NCBI RefSeq assembly: GCF_021556395.1
Contig: NZ_JAKGCS010000036.1
Span: 744,001 to 808,000 of the forward strand
Direction of reading: 5' to 3'
Length of the DNA: 64,000 nt
DNA from: Acuticoccus kalidii
Lineage (GTDB): Bacteria > Pseudomonadota > Alphaproteobacteria > Rhizobiales > Amorphaceae
Of the stretch, positions 1-9,426 are shown in pieces (position 1 is the first letter of the stretch; the number at the start of each line of letters is the position of its first letter). The position numbers were made by a program, and so were the translations under genes. The notes below the pieces were generated by a model. That model made no database searches. It worked only from the letters and a program-made list of their open reading frames with translations, and had not been told where the DNA came from.

Positions 1-117
1 ATAGCGCGCGCATCTACTCCCGCAAACGGACCGATGTCCATCGGCCTTGATGCACGAATGCGTCAGCCGGGTCGCGCTCATATGGCGCAGGCGCGCAACC
101 CCTGCTATCTCGCCGCC

Positions 118-945
118 ATGCCCGTGTTTGCCCAACTCACCGACTTCCACCTTCGCCCGCCCGGCACGCTCACGCTGGGCGAGGTCGACACCGACCGCCT
201 GGTCTCCGCCGCGATCGATCGCGTCAACGCCGAGCATCCCGAGATCGAAGCCGTCCTCGTGACCGGCGATCTCACCGATCTCGGCGAGGAGGAGGCCTAT
301 AATCGTGCCGCGATGCTTCTCGCCCGCTTCGCCGTTCCGGTCCTCGTGATCCCCGGCAATCATGACCGCGCGGACGTGATGCGCGACGCATTCGCCGCCT
401 TCCCGGGCGTCGCCACGGCTGCGGTCGACGGCAAGATCTGCCACGCCACCGAGATCGGCGGGGTGACGGTCGTCTCTCTCGACACGCTCGTCGCGAATGC
501 GCCGCACGGCACGGTCGGCGTCGAGCAGCTCGACTGGCTCGACGCGACGCTCGCCGCCGCGACCGGGCCGGCGCTCGTTGCGATGCATCATCCGCCCTTC
601 GCCGTGGGGATCGGCTTCATGGACCGGGTTTCGCTGACCGATTCGGCAGCGCTCGCGGCCGTCCTCACGCGCCATCCGAACGTGATGCGCGTCGTCTGCG
701 GTCATGTTCATCGCACGATCGTCGGCGCCGTCGGCCGCGTGCCGGCGATCGCCGTGCCGGGCGTGGCGCACCAGGTGCACCTTTCCCTCTCGCCCGAAGC
801 GGGGCCGGCGCTGGTGATGGAGCCCCCCGCCTACGGCATCCATATCGTGCGCGACGGGGAGACGATTTCTCACGTCGCATATGTCGACGATTACGGCCCG
901 CCGATCCCAGTGGCGCGGGGCCAGACTGTGGAGGCGGTCCAATGA
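118..945 (+). CDS. Calcineurin-like metallophosphoesterase (CpdA-like)
   Basis: A 275-residue metal-dependent phosphoesterase. Metal-binding motifs appear in family order: D9-x-H11 (LTDFH), GD51, GNH82D83, a later MHHPP and the C-terminal GHVH. This pattern and length fit the cyclic-AMP phosphodiesterase CpdA/IcC group, but the substrate cannot be told from sequence; cyclic nucleotide or another phosphodiester are both possible. I chose the ATG at 118 because the family fold begins directly with MPVFAQLTDFH. An in-frame ATG at 34 would add 28 unconserved residues. The last four bases overlap the start of the next gene (ATGA), so the two are probably translated together. Confidence 0.85.
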   Translation: MPVFAQLTDFHLRPPGTLTLGEVDTDRLVSAAIDRVNAEHPEIEAVLVTGDLTDLGEEEAYNRAAMLLARFAVPVLVIPGNHDRADVMRDAFAAFPGVATAAVDGKICHATEIGGVTVVSLDTLVANAPHGTVGVEQLDWLDATLAAATGPALVAMHHPPFAVGIGFMDRVSLTDSAALAAVLTRHPNVMRVVCGHVHRTIVGAVGRVPAIAVPGVAHQVHLSLSPEAGPALVMEPPAYGIHIVRDGETISHVAYVDDYGPPIPVARGQTVEAVQ

Positions 946-1952
946 GTGTAGCCGAGCAACGGGCGTCGAGCCCCCTTCCTCTGACGATCGAGGACGTGGA
1001 GGCGGCCGCCGCGCGCATCGCGCCGATGGCGGTCCGTACCCCGCTTTTGTCGAGCGTGGCGCTCGACATGGCGACGGGGGCCGAGGTCTTCGTCAAGGCG
1101 GAGTGCTTGCAGCGCACCGGCTCGTTCAAGTTCCGCGGCGCCTATAACCGCCTCGCGATGATCCCGGACGCGGACCGCGCGCGGGGCGTCGTCGCCTGCT
1201 CGTCGGGCAACCACGCGCAAGGCGTCGCCGAGGCGGCCCGCCTCTTCGGCGTTCCGGCGACGATCGTGATGCCGAACGACGCGCCGGTCATCAAGCGGGC
1301 GCGCACCGAGCGTTCCGGCGCGGTGGTGGTCCCCTATGACCGCGTGACGGAGGACCGTCTCGCCATCGCCCACGAGATCGCCGAGCGGACGGGCGCGACC
1401 TTCATCCATCCCTATGACGATCCGGGCGTGATGGCCGGGCAGGGGACGATCGGCCTCGAAATCGCCGAGGATCTCGCCGCGAAGGGCATCGTCGCCAACC
1501 GCGTGATCGCGCCGGTGAGCGGGGGCGGGCTGATCGCGGGCATCGCGACCGCGATGAGCGAGCGGATGCCGGGCATCATTTGCCAGCCCGCCGAGCCGGC
1601 GGGATTCGACGATCTGACGCGCTCGCTGGAGGCCGGGGAACGGGTCGCCAACACGGCGCGGTCGGGCTCGATCGCGGACGCGCTCCTCGCCGATATGCCG
1701 GGAGTGAACACCTTCGCCGTCCATCAGCGCCTGTTGCGGCCGGGCTTTGCGATCCCGGATGAGGCGATGTTGCGGGCGATGGGGTTCGCGATCAACGAGC
1801 TCAAGGTCGTCGGCGAGCCGGGCGGCTCCGTCGCGCTCGCCGCCCTCCTCGAAGGGCTGGTCGACGTGAAGGGGGAGACGGTGGTCGTCGTCCTCTCCGG
1901 CGGCAATGCCGATCCCGCCCACATCAAGGCCGCGCTCGACGCGGCCGCCTGA
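942..1952 (+). CDS. Threonine/serine dehydratase (PLP fold type II)
   Basis: Pyridoxal-phosphate enzyme of the threonine ammonia-lyase/serine racemase family, expected to deaminate L-threonine (or serine) to a 2-oxo acid plus ammonia in the cytoplasm. The cofactor lysine is K63 in GSFKFRGAYN; the asparagine loop SSGNHAQG and the phosphate-binding VSGGGLIAG follow in order. At 336 residues it has only the catalytic domain. It lacks the C-terminal ACT regulatory domains of biosynthetic IlvA, so it resembles the catabolic TdcB-like form. It overlaps the upstream phosphoesterase gene by ATGA, and nothing in that neighbour explains the pairing. Confidence 0.9.
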   Translation: MSVAEQRASSPLPLTIEDVEAAAARIAPMAVRTPLLSSVALDMATGAEVFVKAECLQRTGSFKFRGAYNRLAMIPDADRARGVVACSSGNHAQGVAEAARLFGVPATIVMPNDAPVIKRARTERSGAVVVPYDRVTEDRLAIAHEIAERTGATFIHPYDDPGVMAGQGTIGLEIAEDLAAKGIVANRVIAPVSGGGLIAGIATAMSERMPGIICQPAEPAGFDDLTRSLEAGERVANTARSGSIADALLADMPGVNTFAVHQRLLRPGFAIPDEAMLRAMGFAINELKVVGEPGGSVALAALLEGLVDVKGETVVVVLSGGNADPAHIKAALDAAA

Positions 1953-2033
1953 ACGAGCGACGCGCCGGATCCCCTGAAACGGGGCCGGCGCGGCGTCGTC
2001 GATAGAGCGATCGGCCCGCGTGCGGGACCGATC

Positions 2034-3149
2034 CTAAGCGTGCATTGCCCGGCGCATCGTCTCGCGCAGCGCGTCGATCGGCACGAGCGCGCCGTCTTCG
2101 GCTTCGATGTGCCAGTAGGTCCACCCGTTGCAGGCCTGCTGATTGCGCACGGCCGCACCGACCTTGTGGATCGAGCCTTCATATTCGCCGGCGCGGATCG
2201 AGCCGTCGACGCGGACCTTCGCCCGCACCCCGTCCCGCCCGCCGACGAGCTCGTCGCCCACCTTGACGTGTCCGGCCTCCACGAGGGCGCCGAAGGGGAT
2301 GCGCTTCGGCCGGCCTTCGCTGCCGATCTGGGTGACGTCCCGCAGGGGAACGACGTCCGAGATCCGTTTGCGGGCGATCGCCGCGTAGCTCGCGTCCCGC
2401 TCGATGCCGATGAAGCCGCGGCCGAGACGCTTGGCGACGGCGCCGGTGGTGCCCGAGCCGAAGAACGGATCGAGGACCGTGTCGCCGGGCCGCGTCGCGG
2501 CAAGGAGGATGCGATTCAGCAAGGCCTCCGGCTTCTGCGTCGGATGCTGCTTCGCGCCCTGATCGTCCCGCAGGCGCTCCGGGCCGGAGCAGATCGGGAT
2601 CGTCCAGTCCGAGCGGTGCTGAAGGTCGTCATTGAAGACCTTCATGGACTTGTAATTGAACGTGTAGTCCGTCCGATTGCGGTCCGCGACGGCCCAGATC
2701 AACGTCTCGTGCGCATTGGTGAAGCGACGGCCGCGGAAGTTCGGCATCGGATTGGTCTTCACCCAAACGACGTCGTTCAGGATCCAATAGCCGACATCCT
2801 GCACGGCCGTGCCGACGCGGAAGATGTTGTGATAGGAGCCGATCACCCACAACGTGCCGTTCGGCTTCAAGGCTCGGCGCACCAGCGCCAGCCATTTGCG
2901 GGTGAAATCGTCATACTCGGCAAAGCTCGCAAACCGATCCCACGCATCGTCGACGCCGTCGACGCGCGACTGGTTGGGACGGAATAGCTCGCCCTCGAGC
3001 TGGAGATTGTACGGCGGATCCGCGAACGCGGCATCCACCGAGCCGGGTTCGAGCTCGGCCAACCGGTCGAGCGCATCTCCGACGAGAATCTCTTGGTTCA
3101 GAAAGGTGGGCCGGGACACGCCCCGTGCCCCGGCCATGTGATCGCTCAT
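2034..3149 (-). CDS. ccrM: CcrM-type DNA adenine methyltransferase
   Basis: Orphan beta-class N6-adenine methyltransferase of 371 residues. The catalytic motif DPPYNLQL lies at about residues 44-51. The S-adenosylmethionine motif DPFFGSGTTGA comes later, near residue 228, which is the order of the beta class. The C-terminal 85 residues form a RAMA-type DNA-binding extension, as in Caulobacter and Brucella CcrM, which methylate GANTC once per cell cycle. No restriction endonuclease gene is adjacent, consistent with a regulatory rather than a defence role. An alternative in-frame ATG lies four codons downstream (MAGARG). Confidence 0.93.
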   Translation of the reverse strand: MSDHMAGARGVSRPTFLNQEILVGDALDRLAELEPGSVDAAFADPPYNLQLEGELFRPNQSRVDGVDDAWDRFASFAEYDDFTRKWLALVRRALKPNGTLWVIGSYHNIFRVGTAVQDVGYWILNDVVWVKTNPMPNFRGRRFTNAHETLIWAVADRNRTDYTFNYKSMKVFNDDLQHRSDWTIPICSGPERLRDDQGAKQHPTQKPEALLNRILLAATRPGDTVLDPFFGSGTTGAVAKRLGRGFIGIERDASYAAIARKRISDVVPLRDVTQIGSEGRPKRIPFGALVEAGHVKVGDELVGGRDGVRAKVRVDGSIRAGEYEGSIHKVGAAVRNQQACNGWTYWHIEAEDGALVPIDALRETMRRAMHA

Positions 3150-3268
3150 TGCGACGCAATACCCTCACGCAAATCGCAAGGGTTAAGGTAAGGCGAGTAA
3201 GTGAAGAGGTGGTTAAAGCCTTTCAGAGATTTCAGTTTACCATCGTTAACGTAGAGTGAACGGTTTTC

Positions 3269-6200
3269 TTAGGCCTGTTCTTCCGCTTCCTTCGCGAGGT
3301 CTGAAAGTAAGCCCGAAGCAACCGCGAGTCGACTGATGGTCACCGTCTCGTTGTCGACAATATCGGCAATCGCTTTGCGAATCCGTGGGGCGGTGCGACC
3401 TTGGCCGGCGAGCCACGTTTCGATCCGTTCATGGCCCGCTCCACTCGACGTATCCCGCAACACATCGACGGCGAGGTGGCGGTGGGCGTCGGCAAGACTC
3501 CGCCGGGCCCGATCGAGGGCGAGCCCGTCATAGTAGTCCTCGACGGAGATTTCCCGCGCGATCTGGTCGAGCGTTGCAATTTGGAAGGTGTCGTTAACCG
3601 CGAACCACACCTTGCCGGCCTCGATGAGGCTGACGCCGCAGGTCGAGGCCACCACCACGATGTCGAGCGCGGCCGAAGCCAACGGCAGCCGGGAGAAGAG
3701 CTGCGCGGTCTCCTCCGGGACACCCGCCGCCATGAACGTCTCTACTTCGCCCTGAAGGGCGGCGGCATCGGGCTCCGGCAGGATCTCGTTGAAATTGTCC
3801 CGCAGGACACCGATGGCGGCCTGGAAGCGGTCGACCACGGCGGCGAGGCCGTCGGCGAACGTCTCGTTGCGGACGAACCAAACCGTCGCGTCGAGAAGCA
3901 GCGCGCGCGCGTTGGCGTAGAGCGCGAGCTGGATGTCGCCGGGGACGACATTGTCGAGCGCGTCGGCGAGGGCGTTGATCTCCTCGAGGCGGTAGGAATC
4001 GCGCGCCGCCGCAAAGGCCCGCGCGATCTCGGAGACCATCGCCCCGGTCTGATCGCCGATCCTGACGACGAAGGTCGGCCCGCCGCGGTTGATCATCGAG
4101 TTGGCGAGCATCGTCGAGATGATCTCACGGCGCAGACGGTGACGCTGGATCTCGTCCTTGTAGGTCTCCGTCATCTCCGGCGGGAAATAGCGGATGATCT
4201 CACGGCCGAGATACTCGTCGTCCGGGACGTCGGACTGGAGGATGTCGTCGTAGAGGACGATTTTCGAGTAGGCGAGAAGGACGCCGATCTCGGGGCGCGT
4301 GAGACCCTCGCCGCCGGCCGCCCGCGCGTCGAGCTGGGCGTTGGTCGGCAGATCCTCGATCTCGCGGTCGAGCCCGCGCGGCTCCAACACCTCCATCAGC
4401 CGGCGCTGATAGCCGACCGCCTCGGTGTTCTGCCGCTTGGACAGCGAAATCGCGAGGGTCTGAAGATAGTTGTTGCGCAGGACGAGCTCGCCGACCTCCT
4501 CGGTCATGCTGCGCAGGAGGTCATTGCGGTCCTCACGGGTGAGCTTGCCGGTGCGCATCGCGTCGGCGAGGGCGATCTTGATGTTCACCTCGACGTCGGA
4601 GGTGTTCACGCCGGCCGAGTTGTCGATCGCGTCGGAGTTGATGCGCCCGCCGAGCAGCGCATAGGCGATGCGGCCCTTGTGGCTGACGCCGAGATTGGCG
4701 CCTTCGCCGACGACCTTGGCCCGCAGCTCCTGCGCGTCGACGCGGATCGCATCGTTCGAGCGGTCGCCGATCTCGAGATTGGACTCCGCGGCGGACTTCA
4801 CATAGGTGCCGATGCCGCCGAACCAGAGAAGGTCGGCCTTCGCCTTCAAGATCGCGCGCAGCACGTCGATCGGCGTCAGCGCGCCGGCGCCCACATCGAG
4901 CGCGACGCGCGCCTCGGGCGACAGATCGATCGACTTCGCCGCCCGCGAGTAAATCCCGCCGCCCGCGGACAGGAGGCTGCGGTCATAGTCCTGCCAGGAC
5001 GAGCGGGGGAGCGCGAACAGGCGCTGGCGCTCGGCAAAGCTCTTTTCCGGATCGGGATTCGGATCGATGAAGATGTCGCGGTGATCGAAGGCGGCGATCA
5101 GCTTCGTCTGATGCGACAGCAGCATCCCGTTGCCGAACACGTCGCCCGACATGTCGCCGACGCCGACGACGGTGAAAGGCGAGGTCTGGATGTCGTGATC
5201 GAGCTCGCGGAAATGCCGCTTCACGGCCTCCCACGCGCCGCGGGCGGTGATGCCCATCGCCTTGTGGTCGTAGCCGGCCGAGCCGCCCGAGGCGAAGGCA
5301 TCGTCGAGCCAGAAGCCGTGCGCCTGGCTGATGGCGTTCGCCGTGTCGGAGAAGGTCGCCGTGCCCTTGTCGGCGGCGACGACAAGGTAGGGGTCGTCCT
5401 CGTCGTGACGCACGACGTCGACGGGCGGCTTCACCGTGTCGCCATCGAGATCGTCGGTGATGTCGAGAAGGGTGTCGATGAAGACCTTATAGGCCTCGCG
5501 CCCCTCTTCGGCGAACGCCTCGCGGTTCGAGCGATCGGGCAGTTTCTTGGGAAAGAACCCGCCCTTCGCCCCGACCGGAACGATGACGGCGTTCTTGACC
5601 TGCTGCGCCTTCACGAGGCCGAGCACCTCGGTGCGGAAATCCTGCGGCCGGTCGGACCAGCGGATGCCGCCGCGCGCCACCGCGCCGAAGCGCAGATGCA
5701 CACCCTCGACACGGGGCGAATAGACCCAGATCTCGCGGAACGGTGCCGGACGCGGCAGCGCCATGATCGCGTGCGGATCGAGCTTGAAGGCGAACGTGCG
5801 CACCGGAAAACCGTCCTCCGTCTGGAAGACGTTGGTGCGCAGGATCGCTTCGATGAGGTTCTGGAAGCGGTGGACGATGGTGTCGTCCGCAAGGCTCGTC
5901 ACGTCGTTGCAGAGATCGTTGATCTCCTCGACGAGTGCGGCGATCGCCTCCTCGCGCAAGCCGTCGTGCCGCTCCGGGTCGAGACGGGCGTTGAAAAGGT
6001 CGACGAGGGCGCGGGCGATGGCCGGATAGCGGTTCAGCGTCTCGGCCATCAGATCCTGGCCGTAGGGGATCGCCGTCTGACGCAGATAGCGCGACAGCGC
6101 CCGAAGGATCGCGATATCGCGCCAGCCGAGCCCGGCATTGAGGAGGAGAGCGTTGAACTCGTCGCTCTCCGCCGCCCCCTCCCAGACTGCGATGAACAGG

Positions 6201-8119
6201 GATTGCAGCTTCTCGGCGTTCCCCGCGACGTCGATCTCCTCGCCGGAAGCGACGGCGAGCGTCATGTCGTGGATATAGACGCCGTTATTGTCCTCGCCGG
6301 GCGTCGTCACGCAGAAGGTGCGCTCGTTGACGACGATGAAGCCCATATTCTCGAGGATCGGCACGCGCGCCGACAGGAGGATCGGCTCGTCCTTGTGGTA
6401 GATCTTGAGCGAGCAGCGATCCGGCCCGTCGCTCTCGCGGCGGAAAAAGAGGATCGCGGTCGGCGTCTCCTCGCTGATGCGCTCCAGGATCGTGATGTCG
6501 CGCACCGCGCGCTCGGCCGAGTAGGTGCCGCGATAGCTTTCGGGGAAGGAATCCGACCAGGCGGCGATCTTGAAGCGGTCGAGCCCGAGCTTGGGCGCGG
6601 CGAGTGAGGCGCGCAAGAGCTCGTCGGACCAGGTGCGGATGATCGCGGAGATCTTGTCTTCGAGTTCGCGCGTGTTGGGGCGCGGCGTCTCGCCGGTGCG
6701 GCGGCCGATGATGAGGTGGAGGCGGTTGAGGACACCTTCCGGCATCGCGAGATAGCGCGCCGAGACGTGACCGTCATAGGCCTTCGCCATCATCGCCTCG
6801 ATGGCCTCGCGCACCTGTGTCGTGAAGCGGTCGCGCGGGACGTAGATGAGCAGCGACACGAACCGGTCGAACGGATCGATCCGGGGCAGCACGCGCACCC
6901 GCGGCCGCTCGGAGAGCTGCAGGATCGCGAGCGTGTAGCGGGTGAGGAGCGCCTCGTCGATCTGGAAGAGTTCGTCGCGCGGGTAGGTCTCGAGGATGTT
7001 GGCGACGGCGTTGCCGGAGTGGCTCTCGGGATCGAAGCCGAGATTTTCCATCACCCGCGCCACCTTGCGGCGCAGCATCGGGATCTCGCGCACCGACTTC
7101 GTGTAGGCCTCGGAGGTGAACAGGCCGACGATGCGCAGTTCGCCTGCGAGCACGCCGCCTTCGAAGCGCTTGACGCCGATATAATCGAGATGGGCGCGGC
7201 GATGGATGCGGCTCTGGACGTTCGCCTTGGCGATGAAGACCGGATCGCCGTGCTTCAGGAAGGAGCGCACCTCCGGCGTCATCGTGACGAGCTCGCTGCC
7301 GCGGCGCAGGACTTTGATGTTCGGATCGCGCAGGATGCCGAGGCCGGCATCGTCGGGCGCGACGAGTTCGCCGTCATCGGGCGAGCCGTCGAGCGTATAT
7401 TCCCGCATCCCGGTCAGGATGAAGGCGCGCTGCTCGATCGTCTCGAGGAAGTCGATCGCCTCCTCGAGGACGTCGCGCGGGACGGGCGGTGGCTGATGCC
7501 GGTAACGCTCGATCGCCTCGCGGAGGAGCCCGCGCATTTTCGGCCAGTCGGCGACGGCGGCGTCGACATCGCGATTGATCTGCATGAGCGTGGCGCTCAG
7601 CGCCTCCCGCTCGTCCGGCTCGTCGAGCGGGTCGACGTGGATATGCACGAAGCTTTCGTGACGGTAGCCGTCACCGGCGCGGGCCTCGCCGTGGAAGCCG
7701 ACGAGCTTGCCGTTGGGGTCGCGCTCGACCGCGAGGATCGGATGGACGACGAGATGGAGGTCGAGATTCTGAGCGTGAAGCTCGTTCTTCAGCGAGCCGA
7801 AGAGGAACGGCTTGTCGTCGTTGAGCGCCTCGACGACCGAAATCGTGTGACCGCTCTCCGCCTCGGTGATGCCGACCTCTTCCGGCGCCATCACGACGAC
7901 GCGGGGGGCGCCCGTGCGACGATGCTGCAAGGCGGTCCACGCCGCATGGGCAAGACGCATGAGATCGGCAACGCTATAGCGCGCGAGATCCTCGGCGGCG
8001 GCATGGCGGAACAGAAGCTCGGTGAATGTGGCAAAGCCGACGTCGCTGTGCTCGTCTCTGACGGCATCGGCGAGGGAGCTGAGCTTGGCGTCCTTGGTCT
8101 CTTCGAAATCTTCGAGCAT
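3269..8119 (-). CDS. gdhZ: NAD-specific glutamate dehydrogenase, large (about 180 kDa) class
   Basis: A 1616-residue glutamate dehydrogenase converting glutamate to 2-oxoglutarate plus ammonia with NAD. The long N-terminal half carries ACT-like regulatory segments. The catalytic core includes GGIRWSDRPQDFRTEVLGL followed by VKNAVIVPVGAKGGF, where the substrate-binding lysine sits, and a GVGDMSGDVFGNG stretch. The size matches Caulobacter GdhZ and the Streptomyces/Pseudomonas large enzymes. The start at 8119 is chosen because GGAGG lies six bases upstream; an in-frame codon at 8155 has no such site. The gene is alone on the minus strand, 119 bp from ccrM and divergent from the next gene. Confidence 0.95.
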   Translation of the reverse strand: MLEDFEETKDAKLSSLADAVRDEHSDVGFATFTELLFRHAAAEDLARYSVADLMRLAHAAWTALQHRRTGAPRVVVMAPEEVGITEAESGHTISVVEALNDDKPFLFGSLKNELHAQNLDLHLVVHPILAVERDPNGKLVGFHGEARAGDGYRHESFVHIHVDPLDEPDEREALSATLMQINRDVDAAVADWPKMRGLLREAIERYRHQPPPVPRDVLEEAIDFLETIEQRAFILTGMREYTLDGSPDDGELVAPDDAGLGILRDPNIKVLRRGSELVTMTPEVRSFLKHGDPVFIAKANVQSRIHRRAHLDYIGVKRFEGGVLAGELRIVGLFTSEAYTKSVREIPMLRRKVARVMENLGFDPESHSGNAVANILETYPRDELFQIDEALLTRYTLAILQLSERPRVRVLPRIDPFDRFVSLLIYVPRDRFTTQVREAIEAMMAKAYDGHVSARYLAMPEGVLNRLHLIIGRRTGETPRPNTRELEDKISAIIRTWSDELLRASLAAPKLGLDRFKIAAWSDSFPESYRGTYSAERAVRDITILERISEETPTAILFFRRESDGPDRCSLKIYHKDEPILLSARVPILENMGFIVVNERTFCVTTPGEDNNGVYIHDMTLAVASGEEIDVAGNAEKLQSLFIAVWEGAAESDEFNALLLNAGLGWRDIAILRALSRYLRQTAIPYGQDLMAETLNRYPAIARALVDLFNARLDPERHDGLREEAIAALVEEINDLCNDVTSLADDTIVHRFQNLIEAILRTNVFQTEDGFPVRTFAFKLDPHAIMALPRPAPFREIWVYSPRVEGVHLRFGAVARGGIRWSDRPQDFRTEVLGLVKAQQVKNAVIVPVGAKGGFFPKKLPDRSNREAFAEEGREAYKVFIDTLLDITDDLDGDTVKPPVDVVRHDEDDPYLVVAADKGTATFSDTANAISQAHGFWLDDAFASGGSAGYDHKAMGITARGAWEAVKRHFRELDHDIQTSPFTVVGVGDMSGDVFGNGMLLSHQTKLIAAFDHRDIFIDPNPDPEKSFAERQRLFALPRSSWQDYDRSLLSAGGGIYSRAAKSIDLSPEARVALDVGAGALTPIDVLRAILKAKADLLWFGGIGTYVKSAAESNLEIGDRSNDAIRVDAQELRAKVVGEGANLGVSHKGRIAYALLGGRINSDAIDNSAGVNTSDVEVNIKIALADAMRTGKLTREDRNDLLRSMTEEVGELVLRNNYLQTLAISLSKRQNTEAVGYQRRLMEVLEPRGLDREIEDLPTNAQLDARAAGGEGLTRPEIGVLLAYSKIVLYDDILQSDVPDDEYLGREIIRYFPPEMTETYKDEIQRHRLRREIISTMLANSMINRGGPTFVVRIGDQTGAMVSEIARAFAAARDSYRLEEINALADALDNVVPGDIQLALYANARALLLDATVWFVRNETFADGLAAVVDRFQAAIGVLRDNFNEILPEPDAAALQGEVETFMAAGVPEETAQLFSRLPLASAALDIVVVASTCGVSLIEAGKVWFAVNDTFQIATLDQIAREISVEDYYDGLALDRARRSLADAHRHLAVDVLRDTSSGAGHERIETWLAGQGRTAPRIRKAIADIVDNETVTISRLAVASGLLSDLAKEAEEQA

Positions 8120-8204
8120 TTTGCTCCTCCGACGGGCTGGCCGAGGCCCACCCATTCATATCGCGTCCAAATGGATGCCCGATAAGACCGCGAGGGGTCT
8201 ACCC

Positions 8205-8780
8205 ATGGAACGTGAAGAAGCGGTGATATCGCTCGATCTCCCCCGGGCCGAGTTGTCCGAGGAGACGCAAGCGTACTTTGAAAAATGCCAGGAGAAGCTC
8301 GGTCTCGTTCCGAATGTTCTGCTGGCCTACGCCTTCGATGAAACGAAACTGCGTTGTTTCACCGAACTCTATAACGACCTCATGCTGTCCGAGTCGGATC
8401 TATCCAAACTCGAACGGGAAATGATCGCCGTGGTCGTCTCCAGCGCGAATCACTGCCATTATTGTCTGGTTGCCCATGGTGCGGCGGTGCGGGCGCTGTC
8501 CGGCGATCCGGCCTTCGGGGACACGTTGGTCGCAAATTATCGTGCCGCCGAGCTGTCGGATCGTCATCGGGCGATGCTCGATTATGCCTGGTCGCTCACC
8601 GTGCGCCCGGCGGAGACGACCGCCGAGGACCAGCGGCCCCTGCACGATGCCGGTTTTTCGGATCGGGCGATCTGGGACATCGCGTCCGTGGTGGGATTCT
8701 TCAACATGACGAACCGCGTCGCGAGCGCGACGAAGATGCGCCCCAATCGCGAATATTATGGCATGGCGCGCACCACATGA
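8205..8780 (+). CDS. Peroxidase-related protein, AhpD/CMD-like fold
   Basis: A 191-residue cytoplasmic protein of the uncharacterised peroxidase-related family in the AhpD/carboxymuconolactone decarboxylase superfamily. The CxxC redox pair is seen in NHCHYCLVAHG (residues about 84-94), preceded by an acidic helix and followed by the histidine expected in the AhpD proton-relay arrangement. AhpD-like proteins reduce peroxides or disulfides, but the physiological substrate of this subgroup is unknown. The start at 8205 has GAGGGG upstream; an ATG at 8175 is in frame but less well placed. It is divergent from the glutamate dehydrogenase gene across 85 bp. Confidence 0.85.
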   Translation: MEREEAVISLDLPRAELSEETQAYFEKCQEKLGLVPNVLLAYAFDETKLRCFTELYNDLMLSESDLSKLEREMIAVVVSSANHCHYCLVAHGAAVRALSGDPAFGDTLVANYRAAELSDRHRAMLDYAWSLTVRPAETTAEDQRPLHDAGFSDRAIWDIASVVGFFNMTNRVASATKMRPNREYYGMARTT

Positions 8781-8858
8781 CGAAACGCAACGGTCCGTTC
8801 AAGGGGCCGGGTCATCATCGCCGAGACACGAACGGCGGGACAAAGAGAGGGGACTGCG

Positions 8859-9413
8859 ATGGATATCCATGAGCTCATCGCCAATGTCCAATATGACGAT
8901 TTGCGGTGGCTGTTGCCGGTGCTCGCCGGCGTGGTCATCATTCTCGGCGCACTGCTGATCGGCATCTTTCGGGGGATGTCGGGCGGTGTCATCGTCGCTA
9001 TCTTGTTGGGCGGGCTGATGGCCTCCTCGCCCGTAATCCTCGATACGCTCCAACGGCAGGAGCGCGCCGCGACAACGCCGGACGCGACCCTGACGGCGAC
9101 CGCCGTGGTCGCGCGCGGGGCCGCGGAACTGGCGGAGGTGAACAACCAGGCGATCCTCGACCTGTCGCGGATCGTGGCGACGATGCGCAACACGTTGCAA
9201 GGGCTCGGCCCGAGACTCGCGGCCGCCGGTGACGATGCCGACGCGGACGGCTCGACGCTCGCGGACCGTTTCGACCGGAGCCTTTCCGATATAGAGGAAC
9301 GGCTCGATTCTGCTATTGCGTCCCTGTCGCGCGCCAATGAGGTGCGTGCGCGGCTCGATCGCGATATCGAGACGCTGGATGCGCAGATAAACGACGCGCC
9401 CGGATCGCGTTGA
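8859..9413 (+). CDS. Unknown membrane protein with C-terminal coiled coil
   Basis: I do not recognise this 184-residue protein. Two hydrophobic segments lie at about residues 18-35 (LLPVLAGVVIILGALLIG) and 42-60. They are followed by a soluble region rich in Ala, Glu, Asp and Arg with heptad-like spacing from about residue 80 to the end. The predicted topology is two membrane helices with a long helical tail on one side. It has an AGAGGGG ribosome binding site and ends 13 bp before leuD, so it is probably co-transcribed with it. Nothing in the sequence ties it to leucine synthesis. Confidence 0.7.
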   Translation: MDIHELIANVQYDDLRWLLPVLAGVVIILGALLIGIFRGMSGGVIVAILLGGLMASSPVILDTLQRQERAATTPDATLTATAVVARGAAELAEVNNQAILDLSRIVATMRNTLQGLGPRLAAAGDDADADGSTLADRFDRSLSDIEERLDSAIASLSRANEVRARLDRDIETLDAQINDAPGSR

Positions 9414-9426
9414 GGAGGAGAGAGGA

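Noticed and set aside
2034..3149. A restriction-modification system around the methyltransferase
   Set aside because: No endonuclease gene is adjacent and the sequence is of the solitary CcrM type with a RAMA extension.
3401..6607. Very long plus-strand open frame opposite the glutamate dehydrogenase gene
   Set aside because: It is a shadow frame caused by high GC and codon bias; the product is Arg/Asp/Glu-rich with no family motif, while the opposite strand encodes a full-length conserved enzyme.
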